DNA of 64,000 nucleotides from Pseudomonas protegens (GTDB lineage Bacteria > Pseudomonadota > Gammaproteobacteria > Pseudomonadales > Pseudomonadaceae), in the NCBI RefSeq assembly GCF_013407925.2, contig NZ_CP060201.1, forward strand, positions 3,720,001 to 3,784,000, read 5' to 3'. Shown piece by piece: positions 28,611-38,533 of this stretch. Position 1 is the stretch's first letter; every line of letters starts with the position of its first letter. The notes under the pieces were generated by a model. That model saw only the letters and a list, made by a program, of their open reading frames with translations, was not told the origin of the DNA and made no database searches. The position numbers and the translations under genes are program-made.

Positions 28611-29882
28611 TCAGCCCTGATAGCTGATGTGTCCGTCCACCAGGGTGTAGCGCACCGCGCCCGGCAGGCTATGGCCGAGGAACGGGCAGTTCTCGCCCTT
28701 GGACAGCCAGCGCTCGCCGGCCACGGTGGAACTGGCTGGGTCGAACAGCACCAGGTCCGCAGCGCCACCTTCCACCAGCTTGCCCGCCGGCAGGCGCAAG
28801 GCGGCGGCCGGACCGGCGCTGAGGCGCGCCAGCAGGGTCGGCAGGTCCAGCAAACCGTCCTGCACCAGGGTCAGGGCCAGCGGCAGCAGCAATTCGACGC
28901 TGCTGATGCCCGGCTCGGTGGCACCGAAGGGCGCCAGCTTGGCGTCGCGCTCGTGGGGCTGGTGATGGCTGGAGATGGCTTGCACCACCCCGGACTTCAC
29001 CGCCTCGCGCAAGGCGTCACGGTCGGCCCGTGAACGCAGCGGCGGCTGTACGTGATACAGGCTGGAGAAGTCGATCAGCGCCTCGTCGGTGAGGATCAGC
29101 TGATACAAGGCTACATCGGCGGTCACTGGCAGGCCGCGGGCCTGGGCCTGGGCGATCAGCTCAACGCCGCGGGCGCTGGTCAGCTGGCTGAAGTGAGCGC
29201 GCACGCCGCTTTGTTCCACCAGCAGCAGGTCCCGGGCCAGGGCCACGGTTTCCGCGCTTTCGGGAATCCCCGGCAAGCCGAGGAAGCTGGCGGTAGCACC
29301 TTCATGGGCCAGGCCGCCTTCGGCCAGGTCGCGATCCTGGGAGTGAAAGATCACCGTCAGGTCGAAGGTGGCGGCGTATTCCAGGGCGCGGCACAGGGTG
29401 CGGGTGCTGCGGAAACCGTCCAGGCCGTTGCCGAAAGCCACGCAACCGGCGTCACGCAACGCGATCAGCTCGGCCAGTTGCTCGCCTTCCAGGCCCTTGC
29501 TCAAGGCGCCGATGGGGAACACCTTGCTGTTGCCGGCTTCGCGGGCGCGGTCGAGGATCAGCTCGGCCACCGCCGAGGTGTCCAGAACCGGCTTGGTACG
29601 CGGCGGGCAGCACAGGCTGGTGACGCCACCGGCCGCGGCGGCGCGGGTTTCGCTGGCAATGCTGCCCTTGCGGCTGTAGCCCGGCTCGCGCAGGGCGACG
29701 CTCAGGTCCACCAGGCCGGGCGCGGCCACCAGGCCCTTGGCGTCGATGCTGGTAACGGCGTTGAAACCATGGGGCGCGGCGCCGATGGCGACGATCTTGC
29801 CGGCTTCCAGGTGTAAATCGGTGGTTTGATCCAGGCCGCTGCTTGGATCGATGACGCGGGCGCCGAGAATGCTGAGCTTCAC
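28611..29882 (-). CDS. pyrX: Dihydroorotase-like protein PyrC' (catalytically inactive ATCase partner)
   Basis: 423 residues of the type I dihydroorotase family. The metal-binding HxH of active enzymes (normally DxHxHLR) reads [10 protein letters not shown] here, so both histidines are missing (Ser and Ala), and the carboxylated-lysine/His sites are also altered. In P. aeruginosa and P. putida the equivalent protein is inactive but is required for assembly of the dodecameric aspartate transcarbamoylase. GTG start at 29882 overlaps the pyrB stop (GTGA), which fits obligatory co-assembly with PyrB. Confidence 0.92.
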   Translation of the reverse strand: MKLSILGARVIDPSSGLDQTTDLHLEAGKIVAIGAAPHGFNAVTSIDAKGLVAAPGLVDLSVALREPGYSRKGSIASETRAAAAGGVTSLCCPPRTKPVLDTSAVAELILDRAREAGNSKVFPIGALSKGLEGEQLAELIALRDAGCVAFGNGLDGFRSTRTLCRALEYAATFDLTVIFHSQDRDLAEGGLAHEGATASFLGLPGIPESAETVALARDLLLVEQSGVRAHFSQLTSARGVELIAQAQARGLPVTADVALYQLILTDEALIDFSSLYHVQPPLRSRADRDALREAVKSGVVQAISSHHQPHERDAKLAPFGATEPGISSVELLLPLALTLVQDGLLDLPTLLARLSAGPAAALRLPAGKLVEGGAADLVLFDPASSTVAGERWLSKGENCPFLGHSLPGAVRYTLVDGHISYQG

Positions 29883-30883
29883 TGGGCGTTCTCCTGCTCG
29901 AATTGTCGCTGGGCGGTCTGCCCGCTCATGGCCATGGACAGCACGGCCATGCGCACTGCGATGCCGTAGGTCACCTGATTGAGGATTACCGAGTGCGGAC
30001 CGTCGGCCACCGCCGATTCGATCTCCACGCCACGGTTGATCGGGCCCGGGTGCATGACGATGGCGTCGGGCTTGGCCCCGGCCAGGCGCGCGGTGGTCAG
30101 GCCGAACAGGCGGTAGAACTCGCCTTCGCTGGGCAGCAGGCCGCCCTGCATGCGCTCGCGTTGCAGGCGCAGCATGATCACTACGTCCACGTCCTTCAGG
30201 CCTTCGGTCATGTCGGTGTAGACCTTGACCCCGTACTGCTCGATGCCGATCGGTAGCAGGGTTTTCGGCGCGATCACGCGGATGTCCGGGCAGCCGAGGG
30301 TTTTCAGCGCCAGCATGTTCGAGCGCGCCACCCGCGAGTGCAGGATGTCGCCGACGATGGCCACCGAGAGGTTCTCGAAGCCGCCCTTGTGCCGGCGGAT
30401 GGTCAGCATGTCGAGCATGCCCTGGGTCGGGTGGGCGTGACGGCCGTCGCCGCCGTTGATGATCGCCACCTGTGGGCACACGTGTTCGGCGATGAAGTGC
30501 GCGGCGCCGGAGTCGCCGTGGCGCACCACGAACATGTCGGCGGCCATGGCTTCCAGGTTGCGCAGGGTGTCCAGCAGGGTTTCACCCTTGCTCGCCGAGG
30601 AGGTCGAGACATTCAGGGTGATCACGTCCGCCGACAGCCGCTGGGCCGCCAGTTCGAAGGTGGTGCGGGTGCGGGTGGAGTTTTCGAAGAACACGTTGCA
30701 CACGGTCTTGCCGCGCAGCAGCGGGACTTTCTTCACCGCCCGGGCGCCGACTTCGAGGAAGGAGTCGGCGGTGTCGAGGATTTCCGTCAGCAGCTCGCGG
30801 TTCAGGCCGTCGAGGGACAGGAAATGGCGCAGCTGGCCCTGATCGTTGAGCTGCAGCGGGCGCTTGGCGTCTAGAGGCGTCAT
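29879..30883 (-). CDS. pyrB: Aspartate carbamoyltransferase catalytic subunit
   Basis: 334 residues. Carbamoyl-phosphate loop [19 protein letters not shown], the 80s loop [39 protein letters not shown], and [10 protein letters not shown] near the C-terminus. Second step of pyrimidine synthesis. The N-terminal extension before FLSLDGLNR is typical of the pseudomonad class A enzymes that carry their regulatory nucleotide site there. Between pyrR and pyrC'. Confidence 0.96.
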   Translation of the reverse strand: MTPLDAKRPLQLNDQGQLRHFLSLDGLNRELLTEILDTADSFLEVGARAVKKVPLLRGKTVCNVFFENSTRTRTTFELAAQRLSADVITLNVSTSSASKGETLLDTLRNLEAMAADMFVVRHGDSGAAHFIAEHVCPQVAIINGGDGRHAHPTQGMLDMLTIRRHKGGFENLSVAIVGDILHSRVARSNMLALKTLGCPDIRVIAPKTLLPIGIEQYGVKVYTDMTEGLKDVDVVIMLRLQRERMQGGLLPSEGEFYRLFGLTTARLAGAKPDAIVMHPGPINRGVEIESAVADGPHSVILNQVTYGIAVRMAVLSMAMSGQTAQRQFEQENAQ

Positions 30884-30908
30884 CGCAATGGACTCTTAAA
30901 AGGGCGAG

Positions 30909-31415
30909 TTAGAGGGCGAGGTCTTGGAGCTCGAGTTGAAGCGGCGCAGGACCGGACAATTTTACCCGCTCGTGGGCGGCCAGCGACAGGGTTGCGCCCA
31001 CCACATTCGGACGGATCGGCAGCTCGGCGGCGTTCAGGTCCAGCAGGCAGACCAGGGTTACGCTGGCCGGGCGGCCGTAGTCGAACAGCTCATTGAGGGC
31101 CGCGCGCACGGTGCGGCCGCTCATCAGCACGTCGTCGATCAGCACCAGGTGCTGGCCTTCGATCTCGAACGGCAGCTCCGAAGGCCGCACCTGCGGATGC
31201 AGGCCGTTCTGGCTGAAGTCGTCGCGATAGAAGGACACGTCCAGGGTGCCCAGGGGCGCGTCGCTGCCCAGGGCTTCCAGCAGGGCCTGGGCCACCCACA
31301 CGCCACCGGTACGGATACCGATGAAGCGTGGCTCGCTGATGGCGCGCTGGGTCAGGTAGGCGTTGAGATCAGTGGCCATCTGGCTGATCAGGGCGGCGGG
31401 ATTGGGCAGGCTCAT
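30909..31415 (-). CDS. pyrR: Bifunctional pyrimidine regulator / uracil phosphoribosyltransferase PyrR
   Basis: 168 residues starting [14 protein letters not shown] at ATG 31415. PRTase motif [28 protein letters not shown] and [14 protein letters not shown]. In Gram-positives PyrR is an RNA attenuator protein. In pseudomonads it is linked to pyrBC' regulation, but I see no recognisable anti-terminator leader in front of pyrR or pyrB here. Located 25 bp upstream of pyrB. Confidence 0.93.
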   Translation of the reverse strand: MSLPNPAALISQMATDLNAYLTQRAISEPRFIGIRTGGVWVAQALLEALGSDAPLGTLDVSFYRDDFSQNGLHPQVRPSELPFEIEGQHLVLIDDVLMSGRTVRAALNELFDYGRPASVTLVCLLDLNAAELPIRPNVVGATLSLAAHERVKLSGPAPLQLELQDLAL

Positions 31416-31531
31416 GGTGGCTCCTTCGTGGGCTCGCGCCTGCTGCCGGGCAGCAGGGCACGGGAACTTACGGCTGGTGTTGGGCCAGGAGGCGCGCAGC
31501 CCGGGGCTGCGCATCTTCAGGATTCGGGATA

Positions 31532-31969
31532 TCAGGTATTCAACAGCGTGGCGTTTTCATCGAGCCAGCCCTGCAGCAGCAGGGCCGCGGCGATGGCGTC
31601 CACCGGGTTGTCGCGGTAACTGCCTTTCTGCCCGCCCCGGGCCAGGCGTTCGCCCTTGGCCTCGAAGGTGGTCAGGCGTTCATCGTGGGTATAGAAGGGC
31701 ACATTGAAGCGGCCGTTCAGGCGCCGGGCGAACTTCTCGGCGCGCACGCACATGTCGCTGGGGCTGCCGTCCATGTTCAGGGGCAGGCCCACCACCACGG
31801 CGTCGGGTTTCCACTCCTTGATCAGGGCCTCCACCTGATTCCAGTCCGGCACGCCGTTCTGCGCCTTGAGGGTGCACAGCTCGCGGGCCTGGCCGGTGAT
31901 GGCCTGGCCCACGGCGACGCCGATCTGCTTGGTGCCGTAGTCGAAGCCGAGGATCAGTCGCAAGGCCAT
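31532..31969 (-). CDS. ruvX: Holliday junction resolvase-like RuvX/YqgF
   Basis: 145 residues starting [20 protein letters not shown]. RNase H-like fold: [51 protein letters not shown] and [14 protein letters not shown] (shown with a gap for the Gly). Implicated in 16S rRNA 5'-end processing as well as nuclease activity. ATG overlaps the algH stop (ATGA). Confidence 0.94.
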   Translation of the reverse strand: MALRLILGFDYGTKQIGVAVGQAITGQARELCTLKAQNGVPDWNQVEALIKEWKPDAVVVGLPLNMDGSPSDMCVRAEKFARRLNGRFNVPFYTHDERLTTFEAKGERLARGGQKGSYRDNPVDAIAAALLLQGWLDENATLLNT

Positions 31970-32538
31970 CAGGCGTGGCCCGCCTGGCTGGTGAGCAGGC
32001 TGAGGTTGACCCCCAAGTGCCGGGCGGCGGCTTCCAGGCGCAATTCGCTGCTGGTGTTGAACAGGATGTCGGCGTCGAAGGGGCAGGTCAGCCAGGCGTT
32101 GTCCGCCAGCTCGGCTTCCAGTTGCCCGGCTTCCCAGCCGGCGTAGCCCAGGGCGATCAGGCTCTTGGCCGGGCCGACGCCGTCGGCGATGGCGAACAGC
32201 ACATCCTGGGAGGTGGACAGGGACAGCCCTTCGAGCTCCACCGTGGCCTGGTAGACCGGACCGCTGGGGTGCAGGACGAAGCCGCGATCGGTCTGCACCG
32301 GGCCGCCGCTGAAGATCGGCACGTGCTGGCACAGCAGCGGCGGTTCTTCGTCGGGGCGCAGTTGTTCGAGGATATCCGCCAGGTTCAGGTCCTGGGGCCG
32401 GTTGATCACCAGGCCCATGGCGCCACTGGCGTTGTGCTCGACGATGTAGGTCAAGGTCTGCGCAAAGTTCGGGTCGGCCATATGGGGCATGGCGATCAGG
32501 AAGTGATGCTTGAGATAGCTTGGGCTGACATTTTTCAT
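31969..32538 (-). CDS. algH: YqgE/AlgH family protein
   Basis: 189 residues starting MKNVSPSYLKHHFLIAMPHM at ATG 32538. Family motifs: NFAQTLTYIVEHNASGAMGLVINRP, FSGGPVQTDRGFVLH and GYAGWEAGQLEAELADNAWL. Linked to alginate and virulence regulation in P. aeruginosa, with unknown mechanism. Always paired with ruvX, as here. Confidence 0.94.
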   Translation of the reverse strand: MKNVSPSYLKHHFLIAMPHMADPNFAQTLTYIVEHNASGAMGLVINRPQDLNLADILEQLRPDEEPPLLCQHVPIFSGGPVQTDRGFVLHPSGPVYQATVELEGLSLSTSQDVLFAIADGVGPAKSLIALGYAGWEAGQLEAELADNAWLTCPFDADILFNTSSELRLEAAARHLGVNLSLLTSQAGHA

Positions 32539-32586
32539 GAGCGCTAGTGTGGCGGTGGCGGGCCCGGCTGACAAGCGTCACCCGGT

Positions 32587-32663
32587 GGGTGCCGGCTTAT
32601 CGGCGAAGGCGACGTTGGGGTTTGCGCTGGGCGGGCCTTTTCGCCGGCAAGCCGGCTCCTATG
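32587..32663. repeat. Inverted REP pair between tonB-like gene and algH
   Basis: GTGCCGGCTTATCGGCGAAG (32588-32607) and the opposite TTTCGCCGGCAAGCCGGCTC with CTA (32639-32661). About 30 bp between them. They sit inside a co-directional gene run, so they are within the likely transcript. Confidence 0.82.
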
Positions 32664-32692
32664 GGAGATGGGCTCTTGCCCGCGGAGGCGGG

Positions 32693-33592
32693 TCAGTTGC
32701 TCGACAGCTTGTCGCCCCGGGCGAAGCGCCAGGTGCGGATGATTTCCAGGCGGTCGATGTCCGCCAGGTCGCCGGTGAAGGGCGCGAACGGCGCGGCCAG
32801 GCGCACGATGCGCTGGGCGGCCTGGTCCAGCAGCGGCTGGCCGGAGGATTCCAGCACCAGCACTTCATACAGCGAGCCGTCGCGGTTGATCGAAACCATC
32901 AGCCGCAAGTTGCCGTAGATCTGCTTGCGCCGGGCCTCCTCGGGGTAGTTGAGGTTGCCGATGCGCTCGACCTTCTTGCGCCACTCGTCCTTATACCAGG
33001 CGCCCTTGTCGCGCATGGTCGAGGCGGCGCTCAGGCGGTGGATGCGCGGGCGCTTGGCGTACAGCTGTTGTTCGTTGGCCAGTTCGGCTTCCAGGCTGGA
33101 GATCTCGCTGGACAGCTGGGAGCTGTCGAACGTCGGGGTGTCGGCCTTGGGCGTCGGGTCTTTCTTGACCTCTTCGCGCTGGGTCACGGTCTTTTTCGGT
33201 TTCGGCGCGGTGGTGGCCACGGCCGCCTTGGGCGCGGCTTCCTTGACTTCAGGCTTGACCGACGGCGGAGGCACGACCTTTTTCACCGAATTGTCCTGGA
33301 ACGGCGCCACTTCGGTGGTTTTCGGAATGGCCTTCTTGTCCAGGGTGCCGCTGCCTTCCTGGTGCTCTTGGGCGAGAAAGTCAGCCTTCTTCGGCTTGGT
33401 CTCGCTCTTGAAGGTGGCCAGGGTGATTTCCAGGGTCTTGCTGATGGTCTGGGGTTCGGCGAAGGAAAAACCCAGGCCGAGGATCAGTGCCAGGTGCAGC
33501 AGCGCCGCCAGGAACAGGGTAAATCCCAGGCGATCGGCCGCGCGCACGCCGCCATGGGCTAGCTCGGGGGGCAGATCGGACGGCAGGCTCAT
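32693..33592 (-). CDS. Energy transducer TonB family protein (TonB3-like)
   Basis: 299 residues. One TM helix near the N-terminus (FTLFLAALLHLALILGLGF), a long Pro/Lys/Glu-rich periplasmic linker, and a C-terminal TonB fold (NYPEEARRKQIYGNLRLMVSINRDGSLYEVLVLESSGQPLLDQAAQRIVRLAAPF). Position between algH and gshB matches P. aeruginosa TonB3, which is needed for twitching motility, so a link to pilus function is more likely than siderophore uptake. No exbBD nearby. Start chosen at MSLPSDLPPELAHGG. Confidence 0.85.
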   Translation of the reverse strand: MSLPSDLPPELAHGGVRAADRLGFTLFLAALLHLALILGLGFSFAEPQTISKTLEITLATFKSETKPKKADFLAQEHQEGSGTLDKKAIPKTTEVAPFQDNSVKKVVPPPSVKPEVKEAAPKAAVATTAPKPKKTVTQREEVKKDPTPKADTPTFDSSQLSSEISSLEAELANEQQLYAKRPRIHRLSAASTMRDKGAWYKDEWRKKVERIGNLNYPEEARRKQIYGNLRLMVSINRDGSLYEVLVLESSGQPLLDQAAQRIVRLAAPFAPFTGDLADIDRLEIIRTWRFARGDKLSSN

Positions 33593-33659
33593 GGGCGGTT
33601 CGACATCACGGCAGGCATCACACAACCAACATCACGTTTTCACAGGCGGCGCATGATAA

Positions 33660-33770
33660 CGCAATGTTGGTTTCAAGCCTTGAGTGCCAAGCTTCAAGCG
33701 ACAAGCTGCAGATGACGCAGATCAAGCTTGCGGCTTGTTGCGGGCGGCTTGCAGCTTGCGTTCGATGGCA
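33660..33770. repeat. CAAGCTT/GCAAGCTTG-type repeat cluster at the 3' end of gshB
   Basis: Dense variants of CAAGC and GCTTG: TTTCAAGCCTTGAGTGCCAA, GCTTCAAGCGACAAGCTGCA, ATCAAGCTTGCGGCTTG, GCGGCTTGCAGCTTGCG. The cluster runs from the gshB-tonB gap into the last codons of gshB (ERKLQAARNKPQA). It resembles the AAGCTTGCAGC-type repeats common in pseudomonad intergenic DNA. Confidence 0.6.
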
Positions 33771-34693
33771 TCCATCAGCCGCGCGCCGATCTGGGTGCCG
33801 AAGGCGTTGTCGATCTCACGGATGCAGGTGGGGCTGGTGACGTTGATTTCCGTCAGGTGCTCGCCAATCACATCGAGGCCGACGAACAGCAGGCCCTTGG
33901 CCCGCAGGGTCGGGCCGACCTGGGCAGCAATCCAGCGGTCCTTGTCGCTCAGTGGACGGGCTTCGCCACGACCGCCGGCGGCCAGGTTGCCACGGGTTTC
34001 ACCAGCGGCGGGGATGCGCGCCAGGCAGTAGTCCACCGGTTCGCCATCGATCATCAGGATGCGCTTGTCGCCGTCCTTGATCGCCGGCAGGTAGGCCTGG
34101 GCCATGATCTGCTGGCTGCCGAGCACGGTCAGGGTTTCGAGGATCACCGACAGGTTCGGGTCGCCGGCGCGGTGACGGAAGATCGAGGTGCCGCCCATGC
34201 CGTCCAGGGGCTTGAGGATCACATCGCCATGCTCGGCGGCGAACTCGCGCAATACATCGGCGCGGCGGCTGACCACGGTCGGCGGGGTGCATTGCGGGAA
34301 CAGGGTGGCGAACAGCTTTTCATTGCAGTCGCGCAGGCTCTGGGGCTTGTTGACCACCAGCACGCCGGCGCTTTCGGCCTGTTCCAGCAGGTAGGTGGAG
34401 TAGACGAACTCCATGTCGAACGGCGGGTCCTTGCGCATCAGGATCACGTCCAGATCGCTCAGCGGGCAGTCGATCTCGGCGTCCAGCTCGAACCATTTCT
34501 CCGGGTTGGCGAACACCTGCAGCGGCCGCATGCGCGCCCGCGCCACGCCGGCGCCCTGGTACAGGTCGCGCTGCTCCATATAGAAGAGGGTCCAGCCGCG
34601 CTCCTGGGCGGCCAGCAGCATGGCCAGCGAGCTGTCCTTCTTGTAGGAGATGCTGGCGATAGGGTCCATGACAATCCCGACGCGAACGCTCAT
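33722..34693 (-). CDS. gshB: Glutathione synthetase
   Basis: 323 residues. MSVRVGIVMDPIASISYKKDSS, RKDPPFDMEFVYSTYLLEQAE, ATP-grasp region GDVILKPLDGMGGTSIFR, and C-terminal VGLDVIGEHLTEINVTSPTCIREID. Ligates glycine to gamma-glutamylcysteine using ATP. Divergent from pilG. The last residues are encoded within a repeat cluster. Confidence 0.96.
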   Translation of the reverse strand: MSVRVGIVMDPIASISYKKDSSLAMLLAAQERGWTLFYMEQRDLYQGAGVARARMRPLQVFANPEKWFELDAEIDCPLSDLDVILMRKDPPFDMEFVYSTYLLEQAESAGVLVVNKPQSLRDCNEKLFATLFPQCTPPTVVSRRADVLREFAAEHGDVILKPLDGMGGTSIFRHRAGDPNLSVILETLTVLGSQQIMAQAYLPAIKDGDKRILMIDGEPVDYCLARIPAAGETRGNLAAGGRGEARPLSDKDRWIAAQVGPTLRAKGLLFVGLDVIGEHLTEINVTSPTCIREIDNAFGTQIGARLMDAIERKLQAARNKPQA

Positions 34694-34927
34694 GGGTGGA
34701 TTCCTTAAAAAATGAGTGGGAGCAAGGCAAAAAAAGTGGCGTCAGAGTGGCGCTGACAGGGGCCTGGGTCAAGGAAAAACCACTGCCTGGCATGGTCCAT
34801 AGATTGCAGGGGGGAGAGTGTGCTAAAAAGGCTCGCAGGCCGGGCCGAGGCCTTGAAGTTCAAGGGTTTGGGGCGTTGGCCGGCGGTACCGGATCAAATC
34901 ATTCGCTGGGGCGATGGCAGAGCAGAT

Positions 34928-35332
34928 ATGGAACAGCATTCCAACGCCTTGAAGGTGATGGTGATCGACGATTCGAAGACGATTCGCCGCACGGCCGAAA
35001 TGCTGTTGAAGAACGTCGGCTGCGAGGTCATTACCGCCGTGGACGGTTTCGAGGCCCTGGCCAAGATCGTCGATCATCATCCCGGCATCATCTTCGTCGA
35101 CATCATGATGCCGCGGCTCGATGGCTATCAGACCTGTGCGCTGGTGAAGAACCACAGCGCGTTCAAGTCCATCCCCGTGATCATGCTGTCCTCCAAGGAC
35201 GGCCTGTTCGACAAGGCCAAGGGGCGCATCGTCGGCTCCGACCAGTTTTTGACCAAACCCTTCAGCAAGGAAGAACTGCTGAGCGCAATCAAGGCCCACG
35301 TTCCGGACTTTGTCGCGCTTGCGCCACAGTAG
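34928..35332 (+). CDS. pilG: Twitching motility response regulator PilG
   Basis: 134 residues, a stand-alone CheY-like receiver: VMVIDDSKTIRRTAEML, phospho-acceptor Asp58 in IIFVDIMMPRLDG, VIMLSSKDGLFDKAKG and FLTKPFSKEEL. Promotes type IV pilus extension output of the Chp system. The start MEQHSNALKVMV is the family's; upstream in-frame ATG adds unrelated sequence. First gene of the Pil/Chp cluster. Confidence 0.95.
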   Translation: MEQHSNALKVMVIDDSKTIRRTAEMLLKNVGCEVITAVDGFEALAKIVDHHPGIIFVDIMMPRLDGYQTCALVKNHSAFKSIPVIMLSSKDGLFDKAKGRIVGSDQFLTKPFSKEELLSAIKAHVPDFVALAPQ

Positions 35333-35389
35333 ACACGCACAATGGCGCCCGGCCCGTGGGCCGCGCGCCCATACCGTATGGGGAAGACC

Positions 35390-35755
35390 ATGGCTCGTAT
35401 TCTGATCGTCGATGACTCGCCGACTGAAATGTACAAACTCACCGGCATGCTGGAAAAGCACGGCCATGAAGTGCTCAAGGCCGAAAACGGCGCCGACGGC
35501 GTGGCCCTGGCCCGGGAAGAAAAGCCCGATGCGGTGCTGATGGACATCGTCATGCCCGGCCTCAACGGCTTCCAGGCCACCCGCCAGTTGACCAAGGACG
35601 CCGAGACCAGCCATATCCCGGTGATCATCATCACCACCAAGGATCAGGAAACCGACAAGGTCTGGGGCACCCGCCAGGGCGCCAAGGACTACCTGACCAA
35701 GCCGGTGGACGAAGAGACCCTGATCAAGACCCTGAACAGCGTCCTGGCCGGCTGA
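35390..35755 (+). CDS. pilH: Twitching motility response regulator PilH
   Basis: 121 residues: MARILIVDDSPTEMYKLTGM, phospho-acceptor Asp52 in AVLMDIVMPGLNGFQATR, VIIITTKDQETDK and DYLTKPVDEETL. Second receiver of the Chp system, with retraction or phosphate-sink roles in P. aeruginosa. 57 bp after pilG. Confidence 0.95.
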   Translation: MARILIVDDSPTEMYKLTGMLEKHGHEVLKAENGADGVALAREEKPDAVLMDIVMPGLNGFQATRQLTKDAETSHIPVIIITTKDQETDKVWGTRQGAKDYLTKPVDEETLIKTLNSVLAG

Positions 35756-35765
35756 TCGCCCGGCC

Positions 35766-36305
35766 ATGAGCGAAACCCAGACCGCCTTCGAGCTGCTGCT
35801 GGAAATCGACCAGCGCTGCCGCCTGCTGGCCGCCGACCTGCCGTCCCAGGAAACCCGCCAGCACGGCTGGAGCGGCATCGGCTTCCGCCTCGGGGAGCAT
35901 TGGTACGTGGCGGCCATGGGCGAAATCAGCGAAGTGCTGCACGAGCCGCGCTACACCCTGCTGCCCGGGGTCAAGCCCTGGGTCAAGGGCGTGGCCAACC
36001 TGCGCGGGCGGCTGCTGCCGATCATGGACCTGTGCGCCTTCTTCGGTCATGAGCTCTCGCCCCTGCGCAAGCAGCGGCGGGTGCTGGTGGTGGAGTACAA
36101 GGAGCTGTTCGCCGGCCTGCTGGTGGATGAAGTGGCGGGCCTCAAGCATTTTGCCCAGGACAGTCTGGAGCCGGGCCCCGGTGACTTTGCCATTGCGGCG
36201 ATCAACCCCTACCTGCAGGGGCAGTTTCGCAGCGAGCAGCTCTGGCAGGTCTTCAGCCCCTTCGCCCTGGCCCGCTCGCCGGCGTTCCTGGAGGTGGCGG
36301 CGTGA
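35766..36305 (+). CDS. pilI: CheW-like coupling protein PilI
   Basis: 179 residues, a CheW domain: GIGFRLGEHWYVAAMGEISEVL, VKPWVKGVANLRGRLLPIMDL, RVLVVEYKELFAGLLVDEVAGL. Couples PilJ to ChpA. 10 bp after pilH. The following 140 bp up to pilJ is unusually long for this operon and holds no recognisable gene. Confidence 0.94.
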   Translation: MSETQTAFELLLEIDQRCRLLAADLPSQETRQHGWSGIGFRLGEHWYVAAMGEISEVLHEPRYTLLPGVKPWVKGVANLRGRLLPIMDLCAFFGHELSPLRKQRRVLVVEYKELFAGLLVDEVAGLKHFAQDSLEPGPGDFAIAAINPYLQGQFRSEQLWQVFSPFALARSPAFLEVAA

Positions 36306-36445
36306 GCCTCGCCCGGTCCTGCTTGCCCTGCGTTCGCTGTACCACGGCCAGCCCGTGCTGCCCTGGTTCCATCCATGCTGCCCGAGCGTTGCATGCGCCC
36401 CGGGCTCCTGAAAGCGGGATCGCCCGCTCGCCACAGGCCTGATCG

Positions 36446-38509
36446 ATGACCAAAGCCAAAACCGGCAAGCCCCTGGAAGGCTCCCGCAGTCGCTCGCAGA
36501 TCATCGTGCTGTTCATCGCACTGATCGTGTTCATCATGCTGCTGTTCGCCAACTTCGCGTACCTGAACACCCAGGCCACCTACGACAAGCAGTACATCGG
36601 CCACGCCGGCGAGCTGCGGGTGCTGTCCCAGCGCATCGCCAAGAACGCCACCGAAGCGGCGGCCGGCAAGGCCGCGGCGTTCAAGCTGCTGGGGGATGCG
36701 CGCAACGACTTTGCCCAGCGCTGGAGCTACCTGAAGAAGGGCGACCCGGCCACCGGCCTGCCCGGGGCACCGGTGGTGCTGCGCCAGGAAATGCGCGCGG
36801 TGCAACTGGACTGGGAAAAACTGCTGAAGAACGCCGACGTCATCCTCGGCAGCGAGCAGACGGTGCTGTCCCTGCATCAAGTGGCGGCGACCCTGGCGGA
36901 AACCGTGCCCCAGCTGCAGGTGGAATACGAAAAGGTGGTGGAGATCCTCCTGCAGCGCGGCGCTCCGGCCGCCCAGGTGGCCATGGCCCAGCGCCAGTCG
37001 CTGCTGGCCGAGCGGATTCTCGGGGCGGTCAACACGGTGCTGGCCGGCGATGAAAATGCGGTCCAGGCCGCCGACGCCTTTGGCCGTGATGCCGCGCGCT
37101 TTGGCCAGGTCCTCAACGGCATGCTGCAGGGCAACCCCGGGTTGAAGATCAGCCAGGTCGAAGACCCGGACGCCCGGGCCCGGCTGGCGGAAATTTCCGA
37201 ATTGTTCGAGTTCGTCTCCGGTTCCGTGGACGAGATCCTCGAAACCTCTCCCGAGCTGTTCCAGGTCCGCGAATCGGCGAGCAACATCTTCAGCCTGTCC
37301 CAGACCCTGCTGGATGAAGCCTCGCTGCTGGCCACCGGCTTCGAGAACCTGGCCGGCAGCCGCAAGCTGGACACCATCGGCGGTTATGTCCTGGGCCTGC
37401 TGGCTCTGGCCTCGATCATCCTCATCGGCCTGGTGATGGTCCGCGAAACCAACCGCCAGCTGCGGGAAACCGCCGAGAAGAACGAGCGCAACCAGAACGC
37501 GATCATGCGCCTGCTGGACGAGATCGAGGACCTGGCCGATGGCGACCTGACGGTCACCGCCTCGGTCACCGAAGACTTCACCGGGACCATCGCCGACTCC
37601 ATCAACTACTCCGTGGACCAGCTGCGCGACCTGGTGGCCACCATCAACCTCACGGCGGGTCAGGTGGCCGGCGCGGTGCAGGAAACCCAGGCCACCGCGA
37701 TGCAGTTGGCCGAAGCGTCGGAGCACCAGGCCCAGCAGATTTCCGAAGCCTCCATGGCGATCAACGAGATGGCCCAGTCCATCGACCAGGTGTCGGCCAA
37801 CGCCGCCGAGTCGTCGGCGGTGGCCGAGCGTTCGGTGGAGATCGCCAACAAGGGCAACGAGGTGGTGCACAACACCATCCACGGCATGGACAACATCCGC
37901 GAACAGATTCAGGACACCGCCAAGCGCATCAAGCGCCTGGGCGAGTCGTCCCAGGAAATCGGCGACATTGTCAGCCTGATCGACGACATCGCCGACCAGA
38001 CCAATATCCTGGCCCTCAACGCGGCGATCCAGGCTTCCATGGCCGGTGATGCCGGGCGCGGTTTCGCCGTGGTGGCCGACGAGGTGCAGCGGCTGGCGGA
38101 GCGCTCCTCGGCCGCCACCCGGCAGATCGAGACCCTGGTGCGGGCGATCCAGACCGACACCAACGAAGCGGTGATCTCCATGGAGCAGACCACCACCGAA
38201 GTGGTGCGCGGCGCGCGTCTGGCCCAGGACGCGGGGGTGGCCCTGGAAGAGATCGAAGGCGTGTCCAAGACCCTGGCGGCGCTGATCCAGAGCATTTCCA
38301 ACGCGGCCCAGCAGCAGACCTCCTCGGCCGGGCAGATCTCCCTGACCATGAACGTGATCCAGCAGATCACCTCGCAAACCTCGTCCGGCTCCACCGCGAC
38401 CGCCGAGAGCATCGGCAACCTGGCGAAAATGGCCAGCCAACTGCGCCGCTCGGTGTCCGGCTTCACTTTGCCGGCCACCCGGGCCCCGGCCCCGAATGAC
38501 AATCGCTGA
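36446..38509 (+). CDS. pilJ: Pilus-associated methyl-accepting chemoreceptor PilJ
   Basis: 687 residues: N-terminal TM ([20 protein letters not shown]), two PilJ-type periplasmic modules ([21 protein letters not shown]; and [20 protein letters not shown] onward), second TM ([20 protein letters not shown]), HAMP-like [20 protein letters not shown], and an MCP signalling hairpin [37 protein letters not shown]. The tip has IQASMAGDA where most receptors have IEAARAGE, a known PilJ peculiarity. Senses pilus-surface contact (PilA) in P. aeruginosa. Confidence 0.95.
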   Translation: MTKAKTGKPLEGSRSRSQIIVLFIALIVFIMLLFANFAYLNTQATYDKQYIGHAGELRVLSQRIAKNATEAAAGKAAAFKLLGDARNDFAQRWSYLKKGDPATGLPGAPVVLRQEMRAVQLDWEKLLKNADVILGSEQTVLSLHQVAATLAETVPQLQVEYEKVVEILLQRGAPAAQVAMAQRQSLLAERILGAVNTVLAGDENAVQAADAFGRDAARFGQVLNGMLQGNPGLKISQVEDPDARARLAEISELFEFVSGSVDEILETSPELFQVRESASNIFSLSQTLLDEASLLATGFENLAGSRKLDTIGGYVLGLLALASIILIGLVMVRETNRQLRETAEKNERNQNAIMRLLDEIEDLADGDLTVTASVTEDFTGTIADSINYSVDQLRDLVATINLTAGQVAGAVQETQATAMQLAEASEHQAQQISEASMAINEMAQSIDQVSANAAESSAVAERSVEIANKGNEVVHNTIHGMDNIREQIQDTAKRIKRLGESSQEIGDIVSLIDDIADQTNILALNAAIQASMAGDAGRGFAVVADEVQRLAERSSAATRQIETLVRAIQTDTNEAVISMEQTTTEVVRGARLAQDAGVALEEIEGVSKTLAALIQSISNAAQQQTSSAGQISLTMNVIQQITSQTSSGSTATAESIGNLAKMASQLRRSVSGFTLPATRAPAPNDNR

Positions 38510-38533
38510 CGCAAGGCCTTGACGGGAGTGGTG

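Noticed and set aside
29883..30479. Longer in-frame upstream start for pyrC'
   Set aside because: The region lies within pyrB in another frame and the homologous protein begins at the GTG (29882).
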